A stretch of 64,000 nucleotides of DNA, taken from NCBI RefSeq assembly GCF_000002425.4, contig NC_037270.1:4014444-4078443 (forward strand). The letters run 5' to 3'. The notes beneath the pieces are model-generated. The model was not told the origin of the DNA and ran no database searches. It worked only from the letters and a program-made list of their open reading frames with translations. Both the position numbers and the translations under genes were made by a program. The DNA is from Physcomitrium patens. Its lineage: Eukaryota; Streptophyta; Bryopsida; Funariales; Funariaceae. Shown piece after piece: positions 42,882 to 56,504 of the stretch. Position 1 is the stretch's first letter, and the number at the start of each line of letters is the position of its first letter.

Positions 42882-43499
42882 TGTCAAGGACATAAACTGA
42901 AAGAAGATACATGGATTTGTGGAATTTGCATCAAAAGGAAAGTGACAAAATAGAAGAAAGTATATATATTCAAAGAAGAACTGGAATGGCTATTGCCAAA
43001 GATTAGAAAATATAAGATTCTTGAAACTATACTAAAAACAAGAAAGGAAATGACAAGAATGAGGAAGGCCTCATTCTTACCTCTATATATACTACTTAAC
43101 TAAGAACTATGTGGTGACATGCTATAGGACCTCTAATATTCATCCAACTTGTAAGACACATGTCTAATTTGTAAGGCAAGTTTCTTATGTGTGCCCCATA
43201 TGTCCAACTTATACTACACGTGGTTAACATGTCAACACATGACCTTCTTATTGGCTAAGTTTTTAACCTATCAATCACTTATATATATATATATATATAT
43301 ATAAAGGCAAAGTAATGTCTATGAAGCTTCTAAGAAGCTTTCCACAAGATATTATTATATTTATCTACTTTGATTTATTTCTACATATTCTTATTATTTA
43401 GATAATTATCAAGGTAAATATATATGTCCGTGATATTATTCCACTTTTTAGGAACAAGTTCCATGAGGAGCGATGATTACATGTTGATGAAGTCTAAGA

Positions 43500-44230
43500 T
43501 GTGTCGAACTGTATTTGCCTCGTACTCTAATCTTTGTTTCTTTCAAAGATAGTTGATAGGTCCCTTCAACCATCAATAATATTCCATATTAAGGCAAGAA
43601 GTCCACCCTCATATTTGATCATTATTGAGGCCTTCATAACTTCCTTCAAACAAAATATTAGTAATACCATGAAGAGTGGTTCCTACTTCCAATAGTATTC
43701 CTAAACACCAAGAGTTCCTTCGAAGGTCATGGTATCAAACGCATTGTATCTTGCTATCTATTCAAGGAAGAATATATCATTTTTGAGGATCTTTATGTTG
43801 ATTTTTTCATCTTGAAGATTGTGATAGTTGCAATGTCTTATCTAGTATCTCAGCAAATGATAGCTCTTGAATTGAATCCACTTATTTTTAATTCTCCATC
43901 TCCTAAGTATTAAAAAATCCAAAGAAACAATGATTCAAGATAAAATAAAATCTCCATTGGGCTTATTTTGCTTTATAGTAAAGAATTTCTTGACTCTTCA
44001 TCTTGATTTTAATAGATGTCATTGATGAAAAGCTTTAACTTTGGTTGATGCATTTGTTAGATTCTTAGATGGCTCCTTTGTACATTTATTAATGTCATAT
44101 CCATGCCAATGTATCAGATATTCTAATCTATTTCAATATTTTCTTGAATCTAAGACTTCTTCAACCTCAAATTCGTCATTATTTTCTACTTCTATAGGAA
44201 GTAGTGGCATTTGTCTCCTTCCTTATATAT
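43500..44230 (-). pseudogene. E3 ORF3 and chromodomain remnants
   Basis: Minus-strand DNA at 44060-44220 aligns with the E2 chromodomain coding region. Bases 43560-43900 align with E2 ORF3. Neither is open. Confidence 0.6.
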
Positions 44231-44694
44231 CCATTGTCTTGTACGGCTCAAGTAAAAACACATGGAATACATGATGGATTTTCATAGACTCCAGTAGGTG
44301 TAATCAATAAGTAATTAGATTGATTTGTTCACAAATGGAAAATGATTCAAGCCTACAATAATCCAGCTTATCATAAGAACAAATAGTTTTAATATTATGA
44401 CAAAGTATCTATTCCTTATCTCTCACATAGAATTGAAGTTATTCTTTATGATAGACATCTCTATTGGCTTTTTTTCATTCTTAAGCTTCTTTTAATTATA
44501 CCTTCATTATTATATGTAGCTTTGACAATTGATTTGTTACATCTTCCATTGTAGGATTATCAACTTTTGAAAAGTCAAAGTCTCAAATTATGGATAATAA
44601 CCATAATTGGTAAAAAAAGTATTTATGGAGTAGAAAAATGTACCAAATTATTGTAAGCAAACTTTGCCAATGGCAAAAGAATTGTTCAATTATC

Positions 44695-45386
44695 TTATTG
44701 ATAGTTAATGATATACCTCAAATAATATTCTAAAACTAAATTTATCCGTTCTATTTGTCTATTAATTTGAAGGTAGAAAGTCAAAGGTAGTTTTATATCA
44801 ACCTTGAATATCTTGAAAAGAATTCTCCAAAATTTTGATAAAAAGTGTGTTCTTCTATGTGATATAATATCCTTTGATAATCCATGATAGCAATAGATGT
44901 TGTCAAGGAAGAGTTTAGTTGTTCCTTCTCCTGTGATAGATTTTTTACATAATACAAAATACACCATTTGGATGAAATGATCCACAATCATAAATATGGA
45001 ATCATATGAACTTGAAACTAGAAGATTTGTGATAAAATCCATAGTGACAATAGACCATGATTGTTCTGATATAGGTAATAGTTGGAAGAGTTCATAAGGT
45101 CGATGATGAGGAGTTTTTGATCTTGAACAAATATGACATGTCTATAAAAATTCTTTAATAGTCTTCTACATTTGAAGCCACCAAAAATCTCTAGATATAA
45201 GTTCCAAAATCTTATTATATCCAAAATATTCTGTTGTAAGGAAATTATGACAAGCTTTAAGAGCACATAATTATATTTCTCTTTCTCAAATATATAAGTG
45301 TCCTTCAAAATAGAGTAGATTCTTCTTAAACTGAAACTTAGAAGTATCTTAAGATTTAGAAGAATTTTTTTTAATATCATGAACAA
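44695..45386 (-). pseudogene. E3 integrase remnant
   Basis: Two overlapping minus-strand frames retain MDFITNLLVSSSYDSIF, a DNIYCYHGLSKDIISH stretch and FYLQINRQIERINLVLE, recognisable as the DDE core. Upstream is a zinc-finger segment ending in a degraded CxxC. Asp of the second catalytic motif reads as His (ISHRRT). Confidence 0.75.
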
Positions 45387-45699
45387 GAAGGTCTGTCAAC
45401 ATACTTGCTTGAATCTGCTTGAAAAAAGTCAAATTAATAGTCAATGTTGATTTCGTTGCTCAAAGATGAAATTATTCTTACTTTAGTAAAATTATCTTTT
45501 GTTAGTCAAAATTTGCTTCTCCTTCTTTTGATGTAAGATAAGAACTTCTAGAAAGGGCATCAAATAAATCTTATTGTTTTCCTAGCTGATAAGTAATATT
45601 AAACTTGAATCTTGACAAAGACATGCTCCAACAAGCCTAGTGATGATTCAAAATACATACTAATATAAAATACTTGAGGTTCTTATGCTTTGTATATAC

Positions 45700-46760
45700 G
45701 ATTTCTAGACTTGAAACACCTTCTAAATAATGATGCCATTTTTGAAAAGAATCCTTGATTAAAATAAATTCTTTGTTGTGGATTTTATAATTAATCTCGA
45801 CTGTTGAAAAAAAATTTGAATGAAAAATTATTGAATGAAGTTTGTCATTTGTTCCTATTTATGATAAGACTACATCCAAAACAAAGTCAAATGCATTTAT
45901 TTCCATAAAAAATACTTTTAAAAATTCAACATAATATAGAATTGATACAGAAATAAAAGTTTTCTTCAAAGCTTCAAATGATGCTTTTTTTTCTTTATTC
46001 TACTTAAGCTTGTCTTTACAAGTTACATGTGTAAATGGCACTACAATTAAAAAAAAGTTCTTAATGAAGATCCGATAGTAATTGACAAATGTCAATAAAT
46101 ATTGTACATGTCTTATTGTTTTTGGAATCTTTCAATTCATGATTGTGTGAATTTTTTTAAGATCCATCATTAGACTATTATTTGAAATGATGTATCTTAA
46201 GAATTCAATTTGAATAATATGGAATACACACTTTTCCATCTTGGCATACAATCTCACATCTCTAAGTTTTTGTAATACATGACAAACATGAACTTCATAT
46301 TTTTATGTATTCTTAGAATAGATTAAAATATCATCTGAGTAACATACAACAAAATCATCTAAAAATTCACAAAAAATATCATTCATAAGATGTTGAAAAG
46401 TAGCTGGTATATTTGTGAGTCCAAAAATCATGATATTATATTCAAAGTATCCATACCTTGTTCAAAATGCACTCTTCCATTCATCTCTTTTTTTAAAGCA
46501 AATAAAATTGTATGGCCCTTGTAGATCTATTTTTGTATAGATCTTAGCTTGATTTAATTGATCAAAAATTCCAAATATAAAAAATAGAGGATATGAATTC
46601 TTGATGGTAATCTTATTGAGTCTTTGATAATCCACACACATTCACAATGATCCATCTTTTTTCTTTAGAAACAAGATAGGAGCTCTTGCAAGATATTTTT
46701 AATGGCGTATGAAATTCTTGGCTAAATTTTCATCAATGTACTTCTTGAGTTTAGCCAACT
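45700..46760 (-). pseudogene. E3 RNase H and reverse transcriptase remnants
   Basis: DNA parallels E2 through the RNase H and RT domains on the minus strand but has no long open stretch. Identified by alignment with E2 only. Confidence 0.65.
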
Positions 46761-47530
46761 CATTTTGTGATGAACTATAGATTGAACCAAATGGTAGCTG
46801 AGTTCTATCTTTAAAATCGATTAAACAGTCATATGGACAATGCTTTGGAAAAATATCTCTATTCTTTTTTTTAAAAATATCTTTAAAATCTTGATATTGA
46901 CTTAAAATTTTATTCAAAATATTTTTATTATTTAAAATAGGTGTGGTATAAATAACAAAAGATAATCCTTCTTTTGCAGCATACAAAAAAGCTTTTATAT
47001 CTACAAATATAGATTTGGCAATACTAGACTCATGGCTTTCTATTGGATTAGAAAAACTCTTAATGATGTTTGAAAAAGAATCAAGTTTACAAGAAATCCA
47101 ATCTATCATAGGATCATATTTTTCTAACCATGATAAACCTAAAATGATTGGATTAAAAGAAGATCTAATTATATTAAAAATTATGTGACTATTATGACCA
47201 TTTATTACTACATCTATAGGGAGTATTTCATAGGTAACATCTCTAAAAGATAAGAGATGACCATCTATGACTTCTACGTGTATGGATTTAGTTTTTTGTA
47301 TTAATTATATTTTTCTAGCCATGACTTTTAAGAAATTCTTCATCTAAAAAATAATTTGAGTCTCTTGAATCTATTAAGATAGAGACTTTATGATTATTCG
47401 ATCCTAAATACACATCTATTATAAAATAAGGAGAGGGTTTTGAGGACAAAATAGAATCTTTATTAGAATTGCATAAGATTTTAGCTGCACAGTTGCTAAT
47501 GTAACTAGACAAATTTATTTTCCAATATGT
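46699..47530 (-). pseudogene. E3 protease and linker remnants
   Basis: 46699-47109 encodes the linker before RT, with QYQDFKDIFKKKNRDIFPKH and ENLAKNFIRH. 47315-47512 is the protease N-terminus, where the catalytic motif reads LIDSRDSNYFLDEEF, with Gly after Ser replaced by Arg. Confidence 0.75.
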
Positions 47531-47559
47531 TTTTATCTTTGACAGCAGTACTCTTTATT

Positions 47560-48498
47560 TTGTAGTTGCATCATTTCTTTGGATAATATTGAGCAATGTG
47601 CTTAGCTTCTCTACAATATAAATATAGTCCTTTTCAATGACGACAAGTCTTTTCTTGTTCGGTAAGAGGTTTAAAATATACTGCATCAATTTGTATGTCT
47701 TCTATTCTCAAATATTTAGATTGAAAAGTCATTGGTATTGTCATTGAATTATAATAATATTGAAGTTTCTTTGTGCAATTCTTAGATCGAAATTCAAATA
47801 ATTGATTATCATATTGCATAGCAAAGTCAATTGCTTGACTCAATGTTTGAGGATCAATTAAATGAAACATCAATTTCTTTACTTTATATTGTAATTTGTA
47901 GAAAAGTTGGCTGATGAGTGCTGCATCATTTCACTTGATATCTATCGATAATTATCAAAATTATGAAGTGTATAATGTCACTGATTGATTGCCTTATTGT
48001 AAGATACAAATCTTCTTAGTTGCAACACGGATTGCATCATGTTCTCCATATATAGATCAAAACTCCACTAAGAATACTTCTAAATTATCTAATATTGAAT
48101 CACATCATTCAAGAAATGATGAAAATTATAATAAAGTACAACCTAAAAGTAGTATTCTAATAAATTTGACTTGTAATCTTTGAGTTGAATAACTTTGAGG
48201 TTGTAGTTCAATCACTAATTATACTTGATTGATGAATCCTCAAAACTTCTTAGGCATCAAACTTCTTAAGCAATCTAATTTTTGATTCTTTGAAATTTCA
48301 ACGATGTTCCATTGTAAGAATAATACTACGGCTTGGTATAGATGTTGAAGCAACTCCAATCATCTCTATATCTTCATTGCTTGATAATCTTGTTGCTTTT
48401 TGTGGTGGTAGACTGAGTTGATATATTGTAAGCATTAATTCTCTCATTTGTTCTTACATTTGAGCCATTGCACTCTTCATTTCAGCAAGCTCTGCCAT
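47560..48498 (-). pseudogene. E3 gag remnant
   Basis: The start codon position at 48498 matches the E2 gag start. The stretch 47634-47873 retains LIDPQTLSQAIDFAMQYDN, a gag motif shared with E1 and E2. Multiple stops. Confidence 0.75.
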
Positions 48499-50658
48499 GC
48501 TAATATAATAAAAAGAAAGATGTCTGTTCTCACAAAATATAATATTTAAGAATTAAGAAAAAAAATTCTAAAAACAATATTAATTTAGAAGTAGGTAATC
48601 TGCAACTTCTAATATGGTTTGTTCTTATTAAAAAAAAGAGGTAATCTATTCTTAATCAAGAAGAGATAAAGCTCTGATATTATGTATGTACTCTTGTCAA
48701 TTTGTCAAGGACTTAAATTGAAAGAAGATACATAAAATGATAGAATTTGTATCAAAAGAAAAGTGACAAAATAGAAGAAAGTATGTATATTCAAAGAAGA
48801 ATTGGAATGGCTATCGCCAAAGATTAGAAAACATGAGATTCTTGAAACTAGACTAGAAACAAGAAAAAAATTGACAAGAGTGAAGAAGGCCTCACTCTTA
48901 TCTTTATATATACTACTTAACTAAGAACTATGTAGTGATATGCTATAGGACCTCTAATACGCGTCCAACTTACAAGACACATGTCTAATTTGCAAGGCAA
49001 GTTTCCTATGTATGTACCATATGTCCAACTTATACTATAAGTGGTTAACATGTCAATACGTGGCCTCCTTGTTGGCCAAGTTTTCAACCTATTAATCACC
49101 TATAGACATGTATAAAGGCAAAACAACATCTATAAAGTTTCTAGGAGGTTTTCCACAAGATATTATCATATTTATCTACTTTGACTTATTTTTATCTATT
49201 CTTATTATCTAGGAAATTATCAAGGTAAATATATATGTCCATGACAGTCATTTGGAGCATTCAATTAGGTATGGCTTCAAACTCTTTTTTTCAATAAAGT
49301 TTGATTTTCTTGTTTTATCCTATTTGATTTTTTTTTATTTTCTTTAGTTTTAATTTTTCTTATTCAATCTTGTCTATCATATTCCATTTTATTTAGTTAT
49401 TTTTAATTTTATTCTAGTGTGTTTGGTCTTACATTGTGTTGAGATTTTATTCTTATTGATTTGGTAAGGTTTTAGACCTTAGAGTATCTAGTCTTGTTTC
49501 ATTGGTATCAGAGCAAGTGTTAGTCTGTTCTTTGATTGTATATTAGTAGCTATCATTTAGTTGGAAGTCAATTGATGTAATTATATGGAATAGTATTTTA
49601 GAGCTATGACAAGCTTCTTTAAGAAGTTAACTAAAAGGAAAGAAGGCATTACAATAGCAAAATTCAGCAAGGAAATTGTACCATGGGAGATGTGGCAGAG
49701 CAATTCCAAATAGAAACTTAGATCCAATACCTCTTAGGCTAGATAGCTACTCTACAAGGGCAAATAAAAGCTTTTAAGATAAAAGAATTGAAATTTATTA
49801 GGCTAAAATTGAGCAAGTTTGATATATACTCAAAGATCTTAAGACAAAAAGATGTATGCCAAAGGCTCTTTAGCGTGTGATAGTACCTCCAATTATCTTA
49901 GGTATTATATATATATGCCTCTAATTATTTGAAAGGTGCAGTAGCCATTTAGTTGCAACATTGAACTCAAAGCTATGGAGCTTAAGGCAAATTTAGTGAT
50001 TAAGAGGAGTTTGAAACCAAGCTTAGGAATCAATTTTGGCCCATCAATGTAGAGAAGTTAGCATGCAATTAGTTGACTAACCGTACATAATTTAATTCAG
50101 TACAAGATTACATCTTTTAATTTAAGTCTCTATATTTCTAAATTAACAACTTTTCAGATGTAGAGATAATAGATCAATTTCTATGAGAATTGAAACTTAT
50201 GGTCTAAGAAGAAGTAGAATTAAGGGATCTACAAATATTTAATGAAGGAGTTAGGATTGTAGAGAGGATCAATGCTATAGATTTTAGAAATTATGGAGTA
50301 TGACCTATAGCATGAAGTCTTATGCCATTAACCAATATTATGGCACAACAACCAATACCAATGGAGATAGATACTTTGCAAAGACTATTGACACCACAAA
50401 GATGACAATTATTGGTATAAAAAGAATTGTATTTTTATTGTCAAGGATCAGACCATCAAATCAAAGATTGTCCAAAATGTCAAAGTTCAAGGACCAACAA
50501 ATCATAGTGGATTCATAATATTGAAGGCTATCGAATTAATAAAGAAGTGGAGTAGGAAAATAAGGCTCTCTAATAAAGATATTGAAGGCTAATACTAAGA
50601 ATAGTTGATATTGTTTAGAGAAAAATAACATGGCATAGATTACTATTAGAAAGTTTGA

Positions 50659-50964
50659 TTGGTGTGTCTAATAAGTCAATTAAAAGTTCAACCATGTTCA
50701 ATACTTGTGGATTGTGGCTCTACAAAAAATTACATCTTGATAATAATTTTCAATCAATTTGAGATTAAAAAAAAGGTGATTAAAAGAAGAAATATATATC
50801 TAGCAAATAATCAAGAGAACGTATTAAATAAGACAAGTAAAGAAGAAATCATAAGGCTAAGTGACACCTATACCTTGATGGAGAAGTTTAGAGTAATAAA
50901 GCTTAGATATGATGTTATCTTTGATAGACCATGGCCAAAGGTAAAAAATAAACAAGTTGATTAG
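50659..50964 (+). pseudogene. Protease fragment of the degenerate gypsy element
   Basis: A 101-codon open stretch with VDCGSTKNYI (degraded aspartic protease D-S/T-G motif) and, near its end, DVIFDRPWPK, typical of the region just after the protease. Confidence 0.65.
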
Positions 50965-52034
50965 CTAGCAAGGATAATTTCTTTGTAAAATAGAAGATAT
51001 ACGGTGACTCTTTGCGTCCTTGTGTTGAATGGAATAGAAAAATGATTTGTGGCTAAAAACTTACTTGTAGGAATGATCTTTATAAAGAAGAAAATATTGT
51101 ATAAGCAACCAATACATGTGGTGGTTCTAAATCTTGTCTTTGTAATAGAAAAGACAACCAAAGGAGCAGAAGGGGTAGAACAACTCATACATAAATATTA
51201 GGATGTCTTTCCAACCAATTTATTGACTAATACTAAATGAACTTAGAGAATTGTAAAAGCCATTAGATGAATTGTTGGAAAAAGATCTCATTCAAAAAAG
51301 CACATTGCTATGGAAAGCATATGTATTCTTTGAACTCAAAAAAGATGGTGGACTTAGACTTTGCATTGATTATTAGAGCCTCAATAAGTAGACTATCAAG
51401 AATATATACCTACTTCTACATGTAGATGATCTACTTGACCAACTTCAACATACAACTATCTTTAGTAAATTAGACAATCAAAGTAGTTATTGGCATATTT
51501 CTATTATCAAAGAAGATATAAAAAAGACAATATTTTATATGTACTACAGATATTTTTAGTAGCTTGTGTTATCTTTTGGCCTCATTAATGGTCTAGCTTC
51601 TTTTATGGATTACATATATAGATTATTTTGGAACCTTTTAAATAAGAATGTGATTTTTTTTTATTGATGATATCTTGGTCTATAGTATAACCCTGGAGGA
51701 GCATGAATAACATCTATGAGAAGTGTTGCATCGACTACGTAATATTTGCTTCTATTGCAAGAAATTGAAGTGTGAACTTTGGAAGTTAGAGGTCACCTTT
51801 TGGGAGCATGTAGTATCTTCTAAAGGCATGTATATGGAGCATGATAAGGTGAAAGTGGTAGAAGATTGACCAACTCTCAAAGATGCTTCTGAAGTGTGCT
51901 TATTCTTAGGCATTGTTAGATATTATTGCCATTTTATTCGATGGTTTGTACATATCATTACTTTATTAACAAACTTATTGAAGAAAAGTGCCCCATCTCA
52001 ATAGAAATTAGAGCAGCAAAGTACTTTTGATAAG

Positions 52035-52235
52035 TTGAAAGAGGTACTTATTACTGCTCTTATATTGCAATTGTATGATCCCAACCTTTTATGTATACTT
52101 CACATTGATGCTTCTAACTTTTCTATTGGAGTGGTCCTTCAACAAGGCTTTGATAGGGATCTTCAATCCATAGTGTATGAATCATACAAGCTTAGAAAGA
52201 TAGAGCAAAATTATTCTATATATGATTTAGAATAA
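52035..52235 (+). pseudogene. RNase H fragment of the degenerate gypsy element
   Basis: An open stretch with HIDASNFSIGVVLQQG and YESYKLRKIEQNYSIYDLE, matching the start and second acidic motif of gypsy RNase H. Stops follow at once. Confidence 0.7.
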
Positions 52236-52601
52236 TAAGCAATTATACATACCACAAAAGAATAGTGACACGATGTATTGGAGAAGCTAATAATTGAATC
52301 AACCATCAATCCTTGTTATATGATTTATATTTGAAAAATATAAAATCACGACATTATCATTGAAAAAAATAGTTGTAGCTTTTTGATATTCAACTTGTGT
52401 ATATGGAAGGATGATAACATATTGTGATAGACAACTTATCACAAAGACCAAATTTTAAGGCCGAATTAAGAGATAAGGCAAAAGTTGCTACTATTAGTAG
52501 TATCATCTCAAACCTAATCAAAGAAGCAAAATCAAAAGAATCTATACATCAAAATAATTATTTCAAGGTGGTTAGTCATTGACAGAAGATAGATAATGTA
52601 T

Positions 52602-53162
52602 TGTCAAGAACAAGAACTCGATGAAAAAATAATTCAGACAAGTGAGCCTTCACTCAAAGAAAGGTAACAAAATATAAATAAACAAGTATGTATATTGAAA
52701 GAGAAACTGGAATGGCTATTGCCAAAAGACAAAGAAACTAGAGACCCTTGAAACTAGACTGGAAGCAAGAAAGGAGTTGACAAGAGTGAAGAAGCCTTCA
52801 CTCTTGTCTCTATATATACTATCTAACTAGGGGCTACATGGCGACGTTCTATAGGACCTCCAATATGTGTTGACTTTGTAGAATACATGCCTTGACTTAC
52901 AAGGCAAGTTTTTCTACGTGTGGGCCACATAATTAGCTTGATCTTTGAGCTAACAACATGTGTGGCACATGGCCAACTTGTTGACCACGTTTCTAATCCA
53001 AAAAGTCAATTAAAGATACCTATGAAGTCAAAGCAGCATCTATAAAGCTTCTAAGAAGCTTCCATATTAAATACTATAGAGTTAACTTATTTTTACTTAA
53101 TTTTACTTACTTCTACTTATTTGTATATATAATTACTAGCTTACATGATTATGTCCGTGACA
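52602..53162 (-). mobile_element. Solo LTR of the E2 family with perfect target duplication
   Basis: 561 bp from TGTCAAGAACAAG to GTCCGTGACA, flanked by TGTAT on both sides (52597-52601 and 53163-53167). It keeps the dyad arms and TATATATA. It splits the degenerate gypsy element between RNase H and the integrase zinc finger. Confidence 0.95.
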
Positions 53163-53582
53163 TGTATAGTATCAAAATTACAATCTTAGTAATAGCTTGT
53201 TGTATTTCAAGAAGTGGATTTATGTACCTAACAATCCTACTTTTTGCACCCGTATATTTTAAGAAGGACATGACATCCCAAAATCTAGACATCTACAGTA
53301 AGAAAAGATTCTAGAACAAATCTCAAGGATATGATTTTGAATAGATTTAGATTGTAATGTTTGAGCTTTTGTACACTCTTGCAAGTCATGCCAATGTAAC
53401 AAGAGATGCAACACAATATCTCTTAGACTATTGTAGCCAATTCCACTACTTATGGTATATTAAGAGTAAGTAACTATGGATCTCTTTATGTGCTTGCTGC
53501 GGACGCCTTACAATCATACTTTAATTGCTATCTTTGTGGACTAACTTTCAAAGCAACTTCACTTGGTTGTAGTACACTCGGA

Positions 53583-54795
53583 GTATAAATTTTACTCTTC
53601 AACCTCAATTACAAGATGACCTCAATTAAGATTTGCTTTTAATTGGTGGTATAAAGTGAAGTTTGAAATTGGCAAAAAACCAAAGAAGAACAACCACAAT
53701 ACAAGTGAAAGTAATGAAATCAAGTAATTATAACACCCAAAACTAAGTCACATTCTGTTCATTATGTTTTTATCCAATAAAAAATAAAAGTAAAAAATAA
53801 AAATTATATTTTTAGATAGGTAATTTTATTATCTTTCCAATGACATAAGAAACATGTAAATCCGAATCATTATGAGTAAGTTATGAAGTTTTAAAGATGT
53901 GAAGTAAATAATTGAAAAGTGAAGTAAAAATATTTTACCTCAAGGATAACTTGCTTATAGATTAAGGATTCAAGCCTCACCAAGGCTCACATGTAGTGTA
54001 TAAAGGTCTCTAAGAGAGACCACAAGACCTTAGTCTTATCTTCCTAACTACCTTTAAGGTGCTACAACCCAAATGGGACTTGTGCACCTCCCTTCTTACA
54101 AGAACTACATTAGTTGCTGGTCCTCCTATTTTCTACTAGAAGGACCAACATTTTTGAATTTTTGACCTAGCCATGGTATTAAAAAATACCAAAATAGCCT
54201 AGAAACTATGTGTGGCCTTCAAATCTTGCTCTATTTCTTCATAAAGGCTTCCAAAGTGGTAAAATTCATTTTTACCAAGATCTTAAAAATTGCTCTAAAA
54301 ATTCCTAAATAAATTCTAAATAAATTCTAAAAAATTCTATAATATTTTTATAATTCTAATATCCATTTAAGGCTATATTTTTCTACCTTGATGATTTTTT
54401 ATAATAATAAATATCAATTTAAATCCATTATAAATCCTATTTTTTATATCAATAATAAAAATGACATAAAGTTCTTTCTCATGCTTCTTCTAACTACTAA
54501 AATTTATAGTTTTTATAAGTAGTACATATATATAAAAGACCAATATAAATATTGGTCTTAATAAATAATCCTTATTATTTAATAATAAATAAAGTATTGA
54601 ATCAACAAAAATAATTGCCTCCAAGACTTACTAAGACTCCATTTCCACCACTAACATTTTAATTTTCTATTTCTCTAAGGATTTCTATACTACTCACTAT
54701 ATATTGTCATTTAAAGCATTCTTAATGCATATTTTTATCTTAAAACAATAAGTGAGTCAATTGATGACTCACATGCACTTTAATATTGATGCCTT
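53583..54795. mobile_element. Unclassified insertion in the integrase of the degenerate gypsy element
   Basis: Shares long stretches with 20960-22130 (for example TTTTTATCCAATAAAAAATA and CTTAGTCTTATCTTC). The integrase reading of the host element stops before it and resumes after it. Non-coding. Borders approximate. Confidence 0.6.
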
Positions 54796-55902
54796 AGTAA
54801 TTGCACAAGTTTTCTTCAATTCTATCTTTTGTTACTATAGATTACCTTATATTATTGTTTCAAATTGAGATCTATGCTTCATAGAGAGTTTTTGATAAGC
54901 CTTGTTTAAGCTAGTATGTACATAACTTGCTATGTATATGGCCTTCCATCTTCAAATAGATAGATAAATAGAGAGTGCAAATCAGACTATAGAGGATATA
55001 CTACAGACATTTGTGGCAGTTCACTAGAATGACTAAGATAGATATTTGATGTACTTAGAGTTTGTCTATAATAATAGCATTAAAGCAAGTATTAGTCATT
55101 CACTATTCTTTATTAATACTAGTCAATATCCAATTATGCCAACAATCCTCCATTGTGCCATTGACACCAACAATCCAATAATTGAAGAGTTTATATAATG
55201 GCTTACAATAGCCTTGCAAGAAGTACGATATTATCTTCTTATTGCATAAAAGTGATAGAAGCAATATGTAGATAATCACTAGTAATATAAGGTCTTCCAA
55301 GAAAGTGACTAGATATTACTCTTCAACGCCAATCCTCCATTTGCTACATCAAGTCAAGTCCGTAACGTAGCACCTTGATAGCTTAGACATTTCTACATTT
55401 TTGCAATAATTTTTGTTGTTGCATATTGTCTTGAGCTTCTGTCACATATTTGGATCTATCTGGCCTTCTATTTCTTACAATTCAAGAAATTTTATATTAA
55501 ACCAAGGCACTTTCTAGAGTGACACTAATCACTACTGCCACCATTGGTTGAGATTGATGACCAATAAGACTATAAAGTGGAGAATATTTTAAAACATTGC
55601 TACTTTTGTTATAGCAATGGATATCAACAACTGTTATACAAAGTTCTCTAGTAAGGTTATTCTATCTACAATACAACATAGAAACTTATAAAAAACCTCA
55701 TTCATTATCAAGAAAATATTTAAAAATACCATTGGAAGTAAAAGAATGACGTTCTATATTAGTAGAGGAAGATTAGCTATAATAGGACAAAGATAGGATG
55801 GTTATATTATTTATACATAAAAATATGTAGTTAGAGACATTTTTGAAAAGCTTCTAGAATTGAGATAAGGAGAGGGGTTTATATGAGACCTACCATAGAA
55901 GT

Positions 55903-56463
55903 TGTCAAGGACAAGAACTCGATGAAAAAACAGTTCAGACAAGTAAGCGTTCACTCAAAGAAAAGTAACAAAATATGAATAATAAGTATGTATATTGAAA
56001 AGAGAAACTAGAATGGCTATTGCCAAAAGACAAGAAAACTAGAGACCCTTGAAACTAGACTAGAAGCAAGAAAGGAGTTGACAAGAGTGAAGAAGCCTTC
56101 ACTCTTGTCTCTATATATACTATCTAACTAGGGGCTACGTGGCGACGTTCTATAGGACCTCCAATATGTGTTGACTTTGTAGGATACATGCCTTGACTTA
56201 CAACGCAAGTTTTTCTACGTGTGGGCCATATAGTTAGCTTGATCTTCAAGCTAACAACATGTGTGGCACATGGCCAACTTGTTCACCACGTTTCTAATCC
56301 AAAAAGTCAATTAAAGACACCTATGAAGTCAAAGCAGCGTCTAGGAAGTTTCTAGGAAGCTTCTATATTAAATATTATAAAATTAACTTACTTTTATCTA
56401 CTTTTACTTACTTCTACCTATTTCTATATGTAATTATTAGCTTACATGATTATGGCCGTGATA
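55903..56463 (-). repeat. E2 3' LTR
   Basis: Minus-oriented LTR with the dyad at 56080-56109 and the TATA box just to its right. The purine tract (minus-strand AGAAGGGGGGGG) lies at about 56465-56478. Confidence 0.93.
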
Positions 56464-56504
56464 TTACCCCCCCTTCTAGAGACGAGTTCCACGAGGAGCG
56501 GTCA

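Larger units (their letters stand above)
42882..49246 (-). mobile_element. E3: old, decayed chromodomain Ty3/gypsy element of the E2 family
   Basis: LTRs 42882-43435 and 48703-49246, with the coding order of E2 on the minus strand. All frames are broken and strongly AT-drifted. The 12-base site outside the 5' LTR (48689-48700, TACTCTTGTCAA) keeps 11 of 12 bases of the E2 site. Flanking bases ACTAG and GTCAT do not match, so no target duplication is visible. Confidence 0.85.
49247..55780 (+). mobile_element. Degenerate plus-strand Ty3/gypsy element of a different lineage, itself interrupted
   Basis: TTGGTATCAGAGC at 49502-49514 is a good tRNA-iMet primer site. Then come gag-like DNA with a zinc-knuckle remnant near 50440-50480; protease (VDCGSTKNYI, about 50710); RT pieces (KKDGGLRLCIDY near 51340, LSFGLINGLASFMD near 51575); RNase H (LHIDASNFSIGVVLQQG, 52080-52150); integrase zinc finger and core (53200-53580); and the integrase continuation with EFVYNNSIKAS near 55060. 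It is split by a solo LTR (52602-53162) and another insertion (about 53583-54795). No intact frame. Outer borders are uncertain. Confidence 0.75.
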
